NCBI GenBank assembly: GCA_030680605.1
Contig: JAUXUQ010000019.1
Span: 108,538 to 172,537, forward strand
Reading direction: 5' to 3'
Source of the DNA: Gammaproteobacteria bacterium
GTDB taxonomy: Bacteria; Pseudomonadota; Gammaproteobacteria; SURF-13
DNA length: 64,000 nucleotides
A program made the position numbers and the translations under genes. The notes below the pieces were generated by a model. The model ran no database searches and was not told the DNA's origin. It saw only the letters and a program-made list of their open reading frames with translations. Within the stretch, counting starts at the first letter, position 1, and each line of letters begins with the position of its first letter. Of the stretch, positions 53,711-62,937 are shown one piece after another.

Positions 53711-56020
53711 ATGGCACAGGATCCGGTATGTGGCATGACCGTAGCGGAAGACAGCAAGCTCCGTTACGTTTACGCAGGTACGACACATCTTTTTTGCAGC
53801 AGCGGCTGCTTGGCAAAATTCCAGGCAGCGCCGCAGCAGTATCTGAATCCCGCTGCCAGTGCGGCAGCCGCGCCCAAAACGGACAGTGCACCGCACACGC
53901 AGGGCAAGGCAGTGGAATACACCTGCCCCATGCATCCCGAGATCGTGCGCAATACGCCGGGGCCGTGCCCGATCTGCGGCATGGCCCTGGAGCCACGCGG
54001 CGTGACGATAGAGGAGGATACCACCGAGTTGGATGACATGACGCGCCGCTTCTGGGTCAGTGTCGTGTTGTCGACACCGGTCTTCGTGCTTGCCATGCTG
54101 GCCGATCTGGCGCCCGCGTGGTTGCCCGCTGCGTTGTCGATGCGCGGTGTGCAATGGATCGGGTTTGTGCTCGCTACGCCCGTGGTGCTGTGGGGCGGCT
54201 GGCCGTTCTTTGTGCGGGGCTGGGCCTCGGTAGTCAATCGCAACCTCAACATGTTTACCCTGATCGGGCTGGGTGTCTCCGTTGCCTGGGCCTATAGCGT
54301 GGTGGGCCTGTTGTTGCCGCAGTTATTTCCGCCGCTCATGCGACACGGGGGCAACGTGCCGGTGTACTTTGAGGCCGCCGCCGTTATCACCACGCTGGTG
54401 CTGCTGGGGCAGGTGCTGGAATTGCGCGCGCGCAGCCGCACCAATGCCGCTATCAAGCTGCTGCTGGGGCTGGCGCCCAAGACCGCGCGCATCGTGCGCG
54501 AGGGCGGCAAGGAAGAGGACATCCCGCTGGAACAGGTGCAGGTCGGCGATCATCTGCGCGTACGCCCCGGCGAAAAGATTCCTGTTGATGGTGTGGTGAT
54601 AGAGGGCGCGAGTTCCGTTGATGAATCGATGGTGACGGGCGAGCCTATCCCGGTGGGAAAACACGCCGGTGAGCGGTTAATCGGCGCTACCGTAAACGGC
54701 ACCGGTGCGCTGGTAATGCGTGCCGAGAAAGTGGGCAGTGATACCCTGCTCGCGCAAATCGTGCATATGGTGGCCGAGGCCCAGCGTTCGCGTGCGCCGA
54801 TCCAGAAACTGGCCGATGTGGTGTCCGGCTATTTCGTGCCTGCCGTGGTGGTCATCGCCATACTCAGTTTTATTGTCTGGAACGGCTGGGGGCCGGAGCC
54901 GCAGCTCGCCCATGCCATCGTCAATGCCGTGGCCGTGCTGATTATCGCCTGCCCGTGTGCGCTCGGGCTGGCAACGCCGATCTCCATCATGGTGGGCACC
55001 GGGCGTGGTGCCATGGCCGGCGTGCTGATCAAGAATGCCGAAGCGCTGGAAATCATGGAGAAGGTCGATACTCTGGTGGTCGACAAGACCGGCACCCTCA
55101 CCGAGGGCAAGCCACGGCTGGTGGCGGTATCGGCGGTGGCGGGTTTCAATGAAGATGACGTGCTGCGTCTGGCCGCGAGTCTGGAGCGCGGCAGCGAGCA
55201 CCCGCTGGCGGAAGCCATCGTACGGGGTGCGGAAGAGAAGGGTGTGCAACTGGTGCAGACCAGTAATTTCCAATCCATCACCGGTAAAGGCGTGACGGGT
55301 GAGGTGGAAGGCCGCAAGCTCGCGCTGGGAAATATCAAACTGCTGCAAGACGCCGGTGTCGACGGCGGCGCACTGCCACAACAGGCCGAGGCGCTGCGCG
55401 CCGAAGGGCAGACCGTGATGTTTCTGGTGATCGACGGTACCGCCGCCGGGTTTATCGCCGTGGCCGATCCGATTAAGGAGAGCACGCCCGAGGCTATCCG
55501 TGATCTGCACGCAGAAGGTGTGCGCGTCGTCATGCTCACCGGTGACAGTCGCACCACTGCCGAGGCTGTCGCGCGGCATCTCGGTATTGATCAGGTGCAT
55601 GCGGAAGTGCTGCCCGAGCAGAAGGCCGAAATCATCAAACAGTTGCAGGCCGAGGGCCGCATCGTCGCCATGGCGGGCGACGGCATCAATGACGCGCCGG
55701 CATTAGCGCAGGCCCAGGTCGGTATTGCCATGGGCACCGGCACTGACGTCGCCATGGAAAGCGCCGGGGTGACTCTGGTGAAAGGCGACCTGCGCGGCAT
55801 TGTGCGCGCCCGCCGCTTGAGCCGTGCCACCATGCGCAACATCCGCCAGAACCTGTTCTTCGCCTTTATCTATAACGCGCTCGGTGTGCCCGTGGCTGCA
55901 GGCGTCCTATACCCGGTATTCGGGTTATTGTTGTCACCTATTATTGCCGCTGCCGCCATGAGTTTCAGTTCAGTGTCGGTGATCACCAACGCACTCAGGT
56001 TGAATCGGGTGAGGCTGTGA
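53711..56020 (+). CDS. copA: Copper P1B-type ATPase with YHS and heavy-metal-binding N-terminus
   Basis: This 769-residue copper exporter starts with a YHS domain ([21 protein letters not shown]; about 1-45) and a second metal-binding module ([20 protein letters not shown]; about 70-100) instead of a classical HMA domain. The core has CPC at 414-416 in membrane helix 6, DKTGT at 458-462 (phosphorylated Asp), the HP motif [14 protein letters not shown], and the C-terminal YN...MSFSS copper signature. It pumps Cu(I) to the periplasm. A 14-bp palindrome ACCCCGGCCGGGGT lies 26 bases before the start and could be an operator. Confidence 0.93.
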   Translation: MAQDPVCGMTVAEDSKLRYVYAGTTHLFCSSGCLAKFQAAPQQYLNPAASAAAAPKTDSAPHTQGKAVEYTCPMHPEIVRNTPGPCPICGMALEPRGVTIEEDTTELDDMTRRFWVSVVLSTPVFVLAMLADLAPAWLPAALSMRGVQWIGFVLATPVVLWGGWPFFVRGWASVVNRNLNMFTLIGLGVSVAWAYSVVGLLLPQLFPPLMRHGGNVPVYFEAAAVITTLVLLGQVLELRARSRTNAAIKLLLGLAPKTARIVREGGKEEDIPLEQVQVGDHLRVRPGEKIPVDGVVIEGASSVDESMVTGEPIPVGKHAGERLIGATVNGTGALVMRAEKVGSDTLLAQIVHMVAEAQRSRAPIQKLADVVSGYFVPAVVVIAILSFIVWNGWGPEPQLAHAIVNAVAVLIIACPCALGLATPISIMVGTGRGAMAGVLIKNAEALEIMEKVDTLVVDKTGTLTEGKPRLVAVSAVAGFNEDDVLRLAASLERGSEHPLAEAIVRGAEEKGVQLVQTSNFQSITGKGVTGEVEGRKLALGNIKLLQDAGVDGGALPQQAEALRAEGQTVMFLVIDGTAAGFIAVADPIKESTPEAIRDLHAEGVRVVMLTGDSRTTAEAVARHLGIDQVHAEVLPEQKAEIIKQLQAEGRIVAMAGDGINDAPALAQAQVGIAMGTGTDVAMESAGVTLVKGDLRGIVRARRLSRATMRNIRQNLFFAFIYNALGVPVAAGVLYPVFGLLLSPIIAAAAMSFSSVSVITNALRLNRVRL

Positions 56021-56062
56021 ATAGGGGTTTTGTGTAAGTGAGATTTTTTAAAGAAGAACGTG

Positions 56063-56203
56063 ATGGAGCATGACGAATCTACCGAGCACGGTGCACATTG
56101 TGCTCCACGGGGATACAACTGGATTCTCGTTGCCTTTCTGGCGATCGCCAGCTGCCTCTTGTTCACCGAACATCAGACGCGGCTGCGCCAGCGCGAGCTT
56201 TGA
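56063..56203 (+). CDS. Very small DUF2933-like membrane protein
   Basis: This 46-residue reading frame begins MEHDESTEHGAHCAP, then has one membrane helix (YNWILVAFLAIASCLLFTEH) and ends TRLRQREL. The His-rich N-terminus and FLAIA...LLFTEH stretch match DUF2933-type proteins, which occur with copper ATPases. Usual members continue with a second hydrophobic helix (about 20-30 more residues), which is missing here, so it is probably truncated at the junction with the next gene. AAGAAG precedes the ATG at normal distance. It sits 42 bases after copA. Confidence 0.7.
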   Translation: MEHDESTEHGAHCAPRGYNWILVAFLAIASCLLFTEHQTRLRQREL

Positions 56204-56214
56204 GAGGTACAGCC

Positions 56215-56796
56215 ATGCCCTTCATCACCACGCCTGCACAGCAGCATTTCCCCTGGTACGTGCGGCTGTTCTTCTGGAATCAGCGCCGCAAGTACGGTGC
56301 CGTGCTCGAACCCGCGCGCCTGTGGGGCCGCAGCCCGCTGGTGTTCCTCGGCGTGGCCACGCTCTACGGCGCGCTCGACCGGCGCGCCTCACCGATCGAG
56401 CCGGTGCTGCGCTCGCTCGTCACGGTGCGGGTGTCGCAGATCAACTGGTGCCGCTTCTGCGTGGACATCAACTCGGCCCTGGTGCTTAAGCGCGGCGGTG
56501 ACCTCGAACGGCTCGCCGCGCTCGAGCGCTTCGAGGAAAGCGCGCTGTTCAGCGAGCGCGAGAAGGCGGCGCTCGCCTATGCCGAGGCGGTCACATACCT
56601 GGAGCGGCAAGTGACGGCCGAGCATCTCGCGCGGCTGCGGCATCACTTCGACGACGACGCCATCATCGAGCTCACCGCGCTCGTCGCGTTTCAGAACCTG
56701 TCGAGCAAGTTCAACGCGGCCCTGGGCGTCGAGCCGCAGGGCTTCTGCCACGCAGCGCCGCAGCCCAAAGACGCGCACCTGGAGCAAGGCGGCTGA
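56215..56796 (+). CDS. Carboxymuconolactone decarboxylase-family (AhpD-like) protein
   Basis: The 193-residue protein has the AhpD-type core with a redox CxxC in NWCRFCVDINSALV and the following helices (AALAYAEAVTY, HFDDDAIIELTALVAFQN). Many such proteins act as peroxidase-linked disulfide reductases, others as decarboxylases; here only the redox pair can be argued. It starts at an ATG 12 bases after the small DUF2933-like gene. The high G+C and the broken fragments right after it suggest it came in as part of a larger, now eroded, metal-resistance block. Confidence 0.82.
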   Translation: MPFITTPAQQHFPWYVRLFFWNQRRKYGAVLEPARLWGRSPLVFLGVATLYGALDRRASPIEPVLRSLVTVRVSQINWCRFCVDINSALVLKRGGDLERLAALERFEESALFSEREKAALAYAEAVTYLERQVTAEHLARLRHHFDDDAIIELTALVAFQNLSSKFNAALGVEPQGFCHAAPQPKDAHLEQGG

Positions 56797-56864
56797 TCGG
56801 TGCCGCCGATATCGTGCTGATGCGCAATGATCCGCGCGGCGTCACCACAGGAGAGAACCTATAA
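56797..56864 (+). pseudogene. Fragment of a heavy-metal P-type ATPase
   Basis: In the frame ending at TAA 56862-56864 the sequence reads IGAADIVLMRNDPRG, followed by VTTGENL. AAD-[IV]-VLM-R-NDP is the segment that follows the GDGIND region in P1B ATPases (compare AIEAADVTLVKGE in the ATPase at 57471). Only about 20 codons are left, directly after the AhpD-like stop, so it is a remnant of a deleted gene. Confidence 0.6.
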
Positions 56865-57030
56865 GACAGCTCTGGCTCGTGATACTGACCATTGCATTGG
56901 ATGCGCCGGCTTGGGCCGAGGAGCCCAGCGGACGCGAGCTGGTGGCGCACGTCGAGCGGTTACTGTGGGGCAAGACGAACCAGGGACTCGCGGAGATGAC
57001 GGTGGTCACGCCGCGCTGGACGCGCACGCC
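56861..57030 (+). pseudogene. 5' fragment of a LolA-like outer-membrane lipoprotein-sorting gene
   Basis: From 56861 the frame gives RQLWLVILTIALDAPAWAEE (signal-peptide-like), then GRELVAHVERLLWGKTNQG and LAEMTVVTPRWTRT. These match the N-terminus of periplasmic LolA-like 'outer-membrane lipoprotein-sorting' proteins. AGGAG is well placed, but the codon at the expected start is ATA, not ATG. Similarity stops near 57030, where an unrelated C-terminal fragment begins. A GTG at 56879 could still start a short peptide. Confidence 0.5.
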
Positions 57031-57033
57031 GCT

Positions 57034-57261
57034 ATGCCGGTATCTATATTCAAGTGCGATTTCACGCCACTGCTGCGCACCGAGAACAACCTGATCGCCA
57101 ACCTTGATGACGGCAGCCTCTTCTTCGCACCAAGTCTCATCTACTCGCTCACCGATAACTGGGATTGGGCCGCTGGTGTGCAACTTTTCCATGGCAACAC
57201 CGGCAGCGAGTACGGACGATTTTACGACCTTTACTACACGTCCCTGCAATGGTATTTCTGA
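57034..57261 (+). pseudogene. C-terminal fragment of an outer-membrane beta-barrel protein
   Basis: The frame ending at 57261 reads TPLLRTENNLIANLDDGSLF, then APSLIYSLTDNWDWAAGVQL, then FHGNTGSEYGRFYDLYYTSL, and ends QWYF. Alternating hydrophobic residues and a terminal Phe are typical of outer-membrane barrels. No signal sequence or barrel start is in this frame; upstream it runs through the LolA-like fragment out of phase. I infer an internal deletion that joined two genes of one former operon. Confidence 0.55.
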
Positions 57262-57470
57262 TCCTGCGCGCTCCGGCAAACTGCGTTGCGTGTGCAGATT
57301 CTCTCCTACGCATCATGTCCGGACTTCTGCTACAGTAACCGAAGCTGCCGGGTTTCTTAAGCCTATATGTATTACGCATGCATAGCGCGTAGAGAAATAA
57401 AGTAGCCCTCGCCGGCTTGGGGGAGTAATGACGTAAGTGGGTCTGACTGAAAAATACGCGGGAGTGCACT

Positions 57471-59774
57471 ATGAATGAATCGAATTCAACCACCCAACAT
57501 CCACAGCACGCTGCTTCGGCAGCAGGTGGCCACGCCCGCCTGATTGTTCCCGGGATGGGGAGCGATCATTGCGCAGGTCTCGTCTCTGAGTCGATCAAAC
57601 GTCTTTCCGGCATCTCCGATGTAAGCACAAACATCGCCAACCACAAGGTGGCGGTCCGCTTCGACCCCTCGGCGACGACGACGGACGAGATACGGTCTGC
57701 GGTAGAGCGAGCAGGCTACGATGTCGCTGCGGTGGAGGAAGGCACTATGCGTGGCCGCAGTGCAGAGTCCGGCGACGCCGAGGAACGTTATCTCACGCAG
57801 GCGTGGCAACGCCTGTGGATCGCCGCGATACCGACTACGCTCATCATGATTCTGATGGGCCTGCACATGTTCTGGCAGCCCATTCCAGGCTACCTGTCCC
57901 TTGTGGCGGTGCTGGCCTTCCCGGTGGTGTTCCTTTATGGCGGCTGGGCGACGCACCGCTCGGCCTGGCGTTCACTGACCAACCGCACGGCCAATATGGA
58001 CGTGCTGATCTCAATGGGCAGCTTGCCGCCCTATTTGATCGGGCTGATCGGTTTCGTCTATCCGATGACCTCCTTCATCGAAATGGCGGCGACCATCATG
58101 AGCTTCCACATGCTGGGCCGTTATCTGGAGACGCGCGCCAAGGGGCGCGCTTCGCAGGCGATCAAGAAGCTGATCACACTTGGTGCCAAGACAGCGACAG
58201 TTATCAAGGACGGGCGCGAGGTCGAGGTGCCGGTGGCGGAGTTGGAGGTGGGGGATGTGATGGCGGTACGCCCGGGCGCCAAGATACCCACCGACGGCGA
58301 GATCGTGGAAGGCGCCGGCCATGTGGACGAGTCGATTGCGACCGGCGAGTCGGTGCCGGTCGAAAAGGGTCCGGGCGACGCCGTGCTGGGCGCCACGATT
58401 AACAAGGAAGGTTTCCTCAAGATCCGCGCTACGCGGGTTGGCGCCGATACCTTCCTCGCCCAGGTTATCCGGCTGGTCGAGGAGGCGCAGGGCTCGAAGG
58501 TGCCGATCCAGGAATTCGCCGACCGCGTCACGGGTCATTTCGTGCCGGCGGTGATCCTGATCAGCGTGGCGAGCTTCGTTATGTGGTTATTGATACCGGA
58601 AACGCTGTGGCCAATCCTCGAATGGGGCGCCAGCTTCCTGCCTTGGGTCGACCCGGAACTCACGCCGCTGATGACCGGCCTCCTCTCGGCGGTCGCGGTG
58701 CTGGTCATCGCCTGTCCCTGCGCCCTCGGCCTCGCCACACCCACGGCGATCATGGTCGGCTCGGGCCTCGGCGCCGAGCGGGGCGTGCTGATCCGTTCGG
58801 GCGAAGCGATCCAGACCTTGAAGGACATCAAGGCCGTCGTCCTCGACAAGACGGGAACGATTACCGAAGGCCGGCCGGCCCTCACCGATGTGGTGACGGC
58901 GAACGGTTTTTCGCAGGACGAGGTGCTCATGCTGGCCGCCTCGCTGGAGAAGGGGTCGGAACATCCCTTGGGCGAGGCCATCATCAAGGGTGCCGAGGCG
59001 AAAGGACTCACGTTGCAAGCGATAGAGGGTTTCGCTGCCATCCCAGGTCACGGGGTGAACGGCAAGGTGGGCGACCGCGATGTGTTGCTGGGCAACGCCA
59101 AGCTGATGCAGGAGCGCGACGTGGACAGCGCTGCGTTGCAAGGAGAATGGCAGCGTCTCGCCAGTGAAGGAAGGACACCCATGTTCGTGGCAGTAGACGG
59201 CCGGGCCGCCGGGTTGGTGGCGGTGGCAGACACTGTCAAAACAGACTCCAAGGTGGCCATCGCCGCGCTCATGGAGATGGGCATCCATGTGGTGATGATC
59301 ACCGGCGACAACGAGCGTACAGCCAGGTACGTGGCATCCCAGGTGGGTATCGACGAAGTGCTGGCCGGGATACTGCCGGAGGGCAAAGTCGACGCAGTGC
59401 GCCAGCTTCAGGCGAAGTATGGCGACAAAGTCGCCATGGTCGGTGACGGTATCAATGACGCGCCGGCCTTGAAGCAGGCCAATGTCGGCATCGCCATTGG
59501 CGCCGGCGCGGACGTCGCCATCGAGGCGGCCGATGTCACCCTGGTCAAGGGGGAACTCAGCAAGGTGGTTGAGGCGATCCGCCTCTCAAGGGCCACGTTC
59601 CGCAAAATCATCGAGAACCTGTTTTGGGCCTGGTTCTACAACCTCGCCGCCATTCCCATCGCGGCAGTCGGTCTCTTGCACCCGATGATTGGCGTGATTG
59701 CGATGACTGTCAGCTCGCTCTCCGTGATCGGTAATTCGCTGCGCCTCAAGCAGGTCCGGCTCAAGGTAAGTTAA
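57471..59774 (+). CDS. copA: Copper P1B-type ATPase with variant HMA domain
   Basis: A second copper-type exporter, 767 residues. The N-terminal HMA-like domain (about 20-92) reads GMGSDHC at 28-34, so the first Cys of the usual GMxCxxC is Ser. Core motifs are intact: CPC at 415-417, DKTGT at 459-463, [18 protein letters not shown] and YN...MTVSS near the C-terminus, fitting a Cu(I) pump. It shares little of its N-terminus with the ATPase at 53711. A 209-base spacer without a clear promoter precedes it. Confidence 0.92.
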   Translation: MNESNSTTQHPQHAASAAGGHARLIVPGMGSDHCAGLVSESIKRLSGISDVSTNIANHKVAVRFDPSATTTDEIRSAVERAGYDVAAVEEGTMRGRSAESGDAEERYLTQAWQRLWIAAIPTTLIMILMGLHMFWQPIPGYLSLVAVLAFPVVFLYGGWATHRSAWRSLTNRTANMDVLISMGSLPPYLIGLIGFVYPMTSFIEMAATIMSFHMLGRYLETRAKGRASQAIKKLITLGAKTATVIKDGREVEVPVAELEVGDVMAVRPGAKIPTDGEIVEGAGHVDESIATGESVPVEKGPGDAVLGATINKEGFLKIRATRVGADTFLAQVIRLVEEAQGSKVPIQEFADRVTGHFVPAVILISVASFVMWLLIPETLWPILEWGASFLPWVDPELTPLMTGLLSAVAVLVIACPCALGLATPTAIMVGSGLGAERGVLIRSGEAIQTLKDIKAVVLDKTGTITEGRPALTDVVTANGFSQDEVLMLAASLEKGSEHPLGEAIIKGAEAKGLTLQAIEGFAAIPGHGVNGKVGDRDVLLGNAKLMQERDVDSAALQGEWQRLASEGRTPMFVAVDGRAAGLVAVADTVKTDSKVAIAALMEMGIHVVMITGDNERTARYVASQVGIDEVLAGILPEGKVDAVRQLQAKYGDKVAMVGDGINDAPALKQANVGIAIGAGADVAIEAADVTLVKGELSKVVEAIRLSRATFRKIIENLFWAWFYNLAAIPIAAVGLLHPMIGVIAMTVSSLSVIGNSLRLKQVRLKVS

Positions 59775-59779
59775 GGCAT

Positions 59780-59800
59780 CTCTGATTTATTCAGAGTTTC
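59780..59800 (+). terminator. Weak terminator after the second copper ATPase
   Basis: CTCTGA and TCAGAG form a 6-bp stem with a TTTAT loop, followed by TTTCCTT, seven bases after the stop codon. The stem is short, so termination may be partial. Confidence 0.4.
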
Positions 59801-59933
59801 CTTAATAAACAGCGCTTACGCCCCATCTATACTAAGCGCTTGAAAAGGGTGGCGGGAGGGTGTGACGAACCAGGCTGCTCGTCATTACTTCTCGTCGGTG
59901 TCGCACGGACATCGGCTGCGGCCGGGGCCAGCA

Positions 59934-60050
59934 CTACTTCCCTCGCCCGAGACCGTCCGTGAACTGCATGCGGAAGACGTGCGCCATGAGCTTCGGCTCG
60001 GTGTCGGTGTGCGGCTGCGTACCGTCCGGCTGTGAGCCGGGAAAGCCGAT
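59934..60050 (-). pseudogene. Possible short gene remnant, unidentified
   Basis: On the minus strand one frame reads FPGSQPDGTQPHTDTEPKL, then MAHVFRMQFTDGLGRGK and a stop at 59934. Strong G/C at third codon positions suggests former coding sequence. There is no start, no ribosome-binding site and no recognised family; chance coding bias cannot be excluded. Confidence 0.25.
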
Positions 60051-60079
60051 GGATGTAAAATAATTGAGTAACTGAGGCA

Positions 60080-61195
60080 ATGACAGCCGAACACATTGCG
60101 CAACTGGTAATCAAGGTGGATGCGGTGTCCGTTGCGGGGGCGTGGACCGTGCGGGGCATCGCCCAGATCGAGCAGCGCCTGGACAGCATTTCCTGGCCCG
60201 GTACTGGAGCGCTGGTGATCGACGCGGCGGCGATCACCGCGCTGGACACTGCGGGGGCGTGGCTGCTGCAGCGGACGGTGCGCGCGCTGGAGCAGCGCGG
60301 GCGGAGTGTCCGGATTAATGGGCTGCGGCCTGAGTTCAACGCCTTGCTGCAGTTGATTGCAGCGCGCGCCGTAACGCCGGAACACGCAGCTCCGGCCAGA
60401 GACGGCCTGCTGGCGAGTATCGGGCAGCACACCTGGCGCGGGCTGCTCGGCATGTCCGGCATGCTGGCGTTTATCGGGGAAAGCGCGACCGCCCTGCTGC
60501 GTTCGCTCGCCCAGCCGCGCCGCCTCCGCTGGCGCGCCATCCTCCATAATCTGCAGACGGCCGGGGTTGAGGCGCTACCCATCACCGGCCTGCTGGCGTT
60601 CCTGATGGGGGTGGTGATCGCGTATCAGGGTGCGGATCAGTTGCAACGCTTCGGCGCGAATATATTCATTGTCGATCTGGTGGGGCTTTCGATGCTGCGC
60701 GAGCTTTCGCCCCTGCTCACCGCCATCATCGTCGCGGGGCGGTCGGGTTCCGCTTATACGGCGCAAATCGGCACCATGAAGGTCACCGAGGAGATTGACG
60801 CGCTGCGTACCATTGGCGTCGGGCCGCAGGAACTGCTGGTGCTGCCCAAGATGCTGGCGCTGATCGTCGCGTTGCCTCTGCTCACGGTGTATACCGATGT
60901 GGCCGGTGTGCTCGGCGGTATGGTCATGGCGCGCTCCAAGCTCGGTGTCAGCTTCGAGGATTTCCTCGATCGCTTTGAAGACGCAATCAGCCTGTCTTCC
61001 TATCTGGTCGGTATCGGCAAGGCGCCGGTGTTCGCCGCGATCATCGCGCTGGTTGGATGCTACCGCGGGTTTCAGGTCAGCGGCAGCGCCGACAGCGTCG
61101 GGCGGCAGACGACGCTGAGCGTGGTGCAGTCCATCTTTCTGATCATCGTGGCCGATGCGCTGTTCTCCATCATCTTCAACTGGCTCGACATCTGA
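60080..61195 (+). CDS. mlaE: MlaE-type lipid ABC permease fused to an N-terminal STAS domain
   Basis: The 371-residue protein has an N-terminal STAS domain (about 1-100; LVIDAAAITALDTAGAWLLQ), which corresponds to the separate MlaB protein of E. coli. It is followed by an MlaE permease domain with about five membrane helices and the signatures RELSPLLTAIIVAGRSGSAY and IGTMKVTEEIDALRTIGVGP. It should move phospholipids between the inner membrane and the periplasmic MCE protein. First gene of mlaE-mlaF-mlaD-lipoprotein. Confidence 0.92.
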   Translation: MTAEHIAQLVIKVDAVSVAGAWTVRGIAQIEQRLDSISWPGTGALVIDAAAITALDTAGAWLLQRTVRALEQRGRSVRINGLRPEFNALLQLIAARAVTPEHAAPARDGLLASIGQHTWRGLLGMSGMLAFIGESATALLRSLAQPRRLRWRAILHNLQTAGVEALPITGLLAFLMGVVIAYQGADQLQRFGANIFIVDLVGLSMLRELSPLLTAIIVAGRSGSAYTAQIGTMKVTEEIDALRTIGVGPQELLVLPKMLALIVALPLLTVYTDVAGVLGGMVMARSKLGVSFEDFLDRFEDAISLSSYLVGIGKAPVFAAIIALVGCYRGFQVSGSADSVGRQTTLSVVQSIFLIIVADALFSIIFNWLDI

Positions 61196-61203
61196 GCACT
61201 GCG

Positions 61204-61995
61204 ATGGAACAATCGCAGAACAGCGATGCCGTAGTCGAAATCCGCGATCTGAACACGCGCTTCGGCAAGGCCGTGGTGCACGAGAACGTCAGCCTCACGG
61301 TGCGTCCGGGCGAGATTTTTGCGCTGGTGGGCGGCAGCGGCTGCGGCAAGTCCACCCTGCTGCGCGAGGTCATCCTGCTGCAGCCGCCGGTATCGGGTTC
61401 GATCCGGGTGTTCGGACGGGAAGTGCTCGGCTTGAGCGACGAGCAGGCACTGCCGCTGCGGCGCCGGTGGGGCGTCATGTTCGAGCGCGGCGCATTGTTC
61501 AGCTCGCTTACGGTGGCGGAGAATGTCGGCATGGTGCTGCGCGAGCATACGCAACTCAGCGACCAACTCATCGAGGAGATTGCTGCCATAAAAATCGCGC
61601 TTACCGGGTTGCCTGCTGATGCGGCCTCAAAATATCCGAATGAGCTGAGCGGCGGGATGCGCAAACGCGCTGCGCTGGCGCGCGCCATCGCCCTCGATCC
61701 CGAACTGCTTTTTCTCGACGAACCGACCGCAGGCCTCGACCCGCTCAGCGCAAGCGGCATTGACGAGCTGGTGGTGAGCTTGCGCGATGCGCTCGGATTG
61801 ACCATTATGATGGTGACGCACGACCTCGACCTGCTGTGGCGGACGGCAGACCGCGTCGCAGTGCTGGGTGAGGGGCATATCCTGGGAGTCGGCACCATGG
61901 CGGAGCTCTCCCAGTCTGGGCATCCGCTGATCCGGGAATATTTCTATGGGCCGCGCGGACGCGCGGCACGCGAGCAGGCATGGAAGACAAAGTAA
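61204..61995 (+). CDS. mlaF: MlaF-type ABC transporter ATPase
   Basis: The ATPase of the lipid transporter: 263 residues from the ATG at 61204, eight bases after mlaE. Walker A GGSGCGKST, the ABC signature LSGGMRKRAALARAI, Walker B LLFLDEPTAGLDP and the switch His in MVTHDLDLL are all present. The MlaF-like VMFERGALFSSLTVAENV after the Q-loop region separates it from general ABC ATPases. Its last 16 bases overlap mlaD. Confidence 0.93.
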   Translation: MEQSQNSDAVVEIRDLNTRFGKAVVHENVSLTVRPGEIFALVGGSGCGKSTLLREVILLQPPVSGSIRVFGREVLGLSDEQALPLRRRWGVMFERGALFSSLTVAENVGMVLREHTQLSDQLIEEIAAIKIALTGLPADAASKYPNELSGGMRKRAALARAIALDPELLFLDEPTAGLDPLSASGIDELVVSLRDALGLTIMMVTHDLDLLWRTADRVAVLGEGHILGVGTMAELSQSGHPLIREYFYGPRGRAAREQAWKTK

Positions 61996-62906
61996 GGTTT
62001 GCCGCTGTCGGAATTTTCGTGCTGGCATTAAGCGCAGCGCTGATCGGCAGCGTGCTGTGGTTGAGCAGCGGGAATTCCTATCGCAAGGATTACGACATCT
62101 ACCAGACGTACATGAAGGAGTCGGTGTCGGGGCTGAATCTCAATGCGCCGGTGCGTTACCACGGCGTCGAGGTCGGCCGCGTGCGGAAAATAGCGCTGGC
62201 GCCGGGAAATATCGAACAGGTGCAGCTGACGCTTGCCATCGAGCGCGGCACGCCGGTCAAAGAGGATACCGTGGCCGTACTCCAGACGCAGGGATTGACC
62301 GGTATCGCCTTTGTCGATCTGACGGGGGGTGGCCGCGATTCGCCTCCGCTGCAACAGCAGGCCGGCGAGAAATACCCGGTGATCAAGACCGGGCCTTCGC
62401 TCATGACGCGGCTCGATTCCGCGCTCACGGCGTTGCTCACCAATCTCAACCGCACCAGCGAGAACCTTAATGCCCTGATGGATGAAGATAACCGGCGCGC
62501 GGTCAAGACAACCCTGGCGGATCTCAGGGTTTTGTCGAGCACCCTTGCGGCACGCTCGGCCGCGATTGACTCCACCCTGACCAATGCGGCGCGCACCCTG
62601 GAAAACACCGCGCGCCTGAGTGAAGAACTGCCGCAACTCGCGCAGCGCGTACAACGCAGCGCGGATGCCTTCGACCGCATGGCCAGTGAGGTCGCCCGTG
62701 CCGGAACGAGCGCAAGCGGCGTGTTTGATGGCGCCCGCACCGATGTTCAACAGTTTACCGGCGGGACGCTGCCGGAAATGCACCAGTTGGTGACGGAATT
62801 GCGCGACTTGACCGGTTCGTTGCGGCGCTTCAGCGACCAACTGGAACAAAACCCAAGCACGTTATTGTACGGCAAGCCCGCAGGAAAGCGCGGGCCAGGT
62901 GAATGA
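61980..62906 (+). CDS. mlaD: MlaD-type MCE-domain protein
   Basis: The 308-residue protein has one N-terminal membrane helix (about 7-28) and a single MCE domain (about 38-115; VSGLNLNAPVRYHGVEVGRV and GLTGIAFVDLTGG), then a long helical tail (about 140-290). MCE proteins form hexameric rings through which lipids pass. E. coli MlaD has 183 residues; the longer tail here could reach further into the periplasm, as in PqiB or other MCE proteins. Overlaps mlaF by 16 bases. Confidence 0.92.
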   Translation: MEDKVRFAAVGIFVLALSAALIGSVLWLSSGNSYRKDYDIYQTYMKESVSGLNLNAPVRYHGVEVGRVRKIALAPGNIEQVQLTLAIERGTPVKEDTVAVLQTQGLTGIAFVDLTGGGRDSPPLQQQAGEKYPVIKTGPSLMTRLDSALTALLTNLNRTSENLNALMDEDNRRAVKTTLADLRVLSSTLAARSAAIDSTLTNAARTLENTARLSEELPQLAQRVQRSADAFDRMASEVARAGTSASGVFDGARTDVQQFTGGTLPEMHQLVTELRDLTGSLRRFSDQLEQNPSTLLYGKPAGKRGPGE

Positions 62907-62937
62907 CTCCATCAATTGGCACTATGCCCACTGAGCG

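Larger units (their letters stand above)
59775..60079. other. Intergenic region between copA and the mla operon
   Basis: This 305-base spacer contains the weak terminator, an 8-bp inverted repeat AGCGCTTA / TAAGCGCT (59811-59818 and 59833-59840) around a TATACT, and a high-G+C stretch with a possible minus-strand gene remnant. No intact gene is visible. Confidence 0.6.

Noticed and set aside
56827..57261. A single 144-aa gene across the scar region
   Set aside because: Its first half is an out-of-frame reading of the LolA-like fragment; only the C-terminal ~75 residues look like real protein.
53711..59774. A mercury- or arsenic-resistance operon
   Set aside because: No mer or ars genes are present; both ATPases have CPC and copper-type C-terminal signatures.
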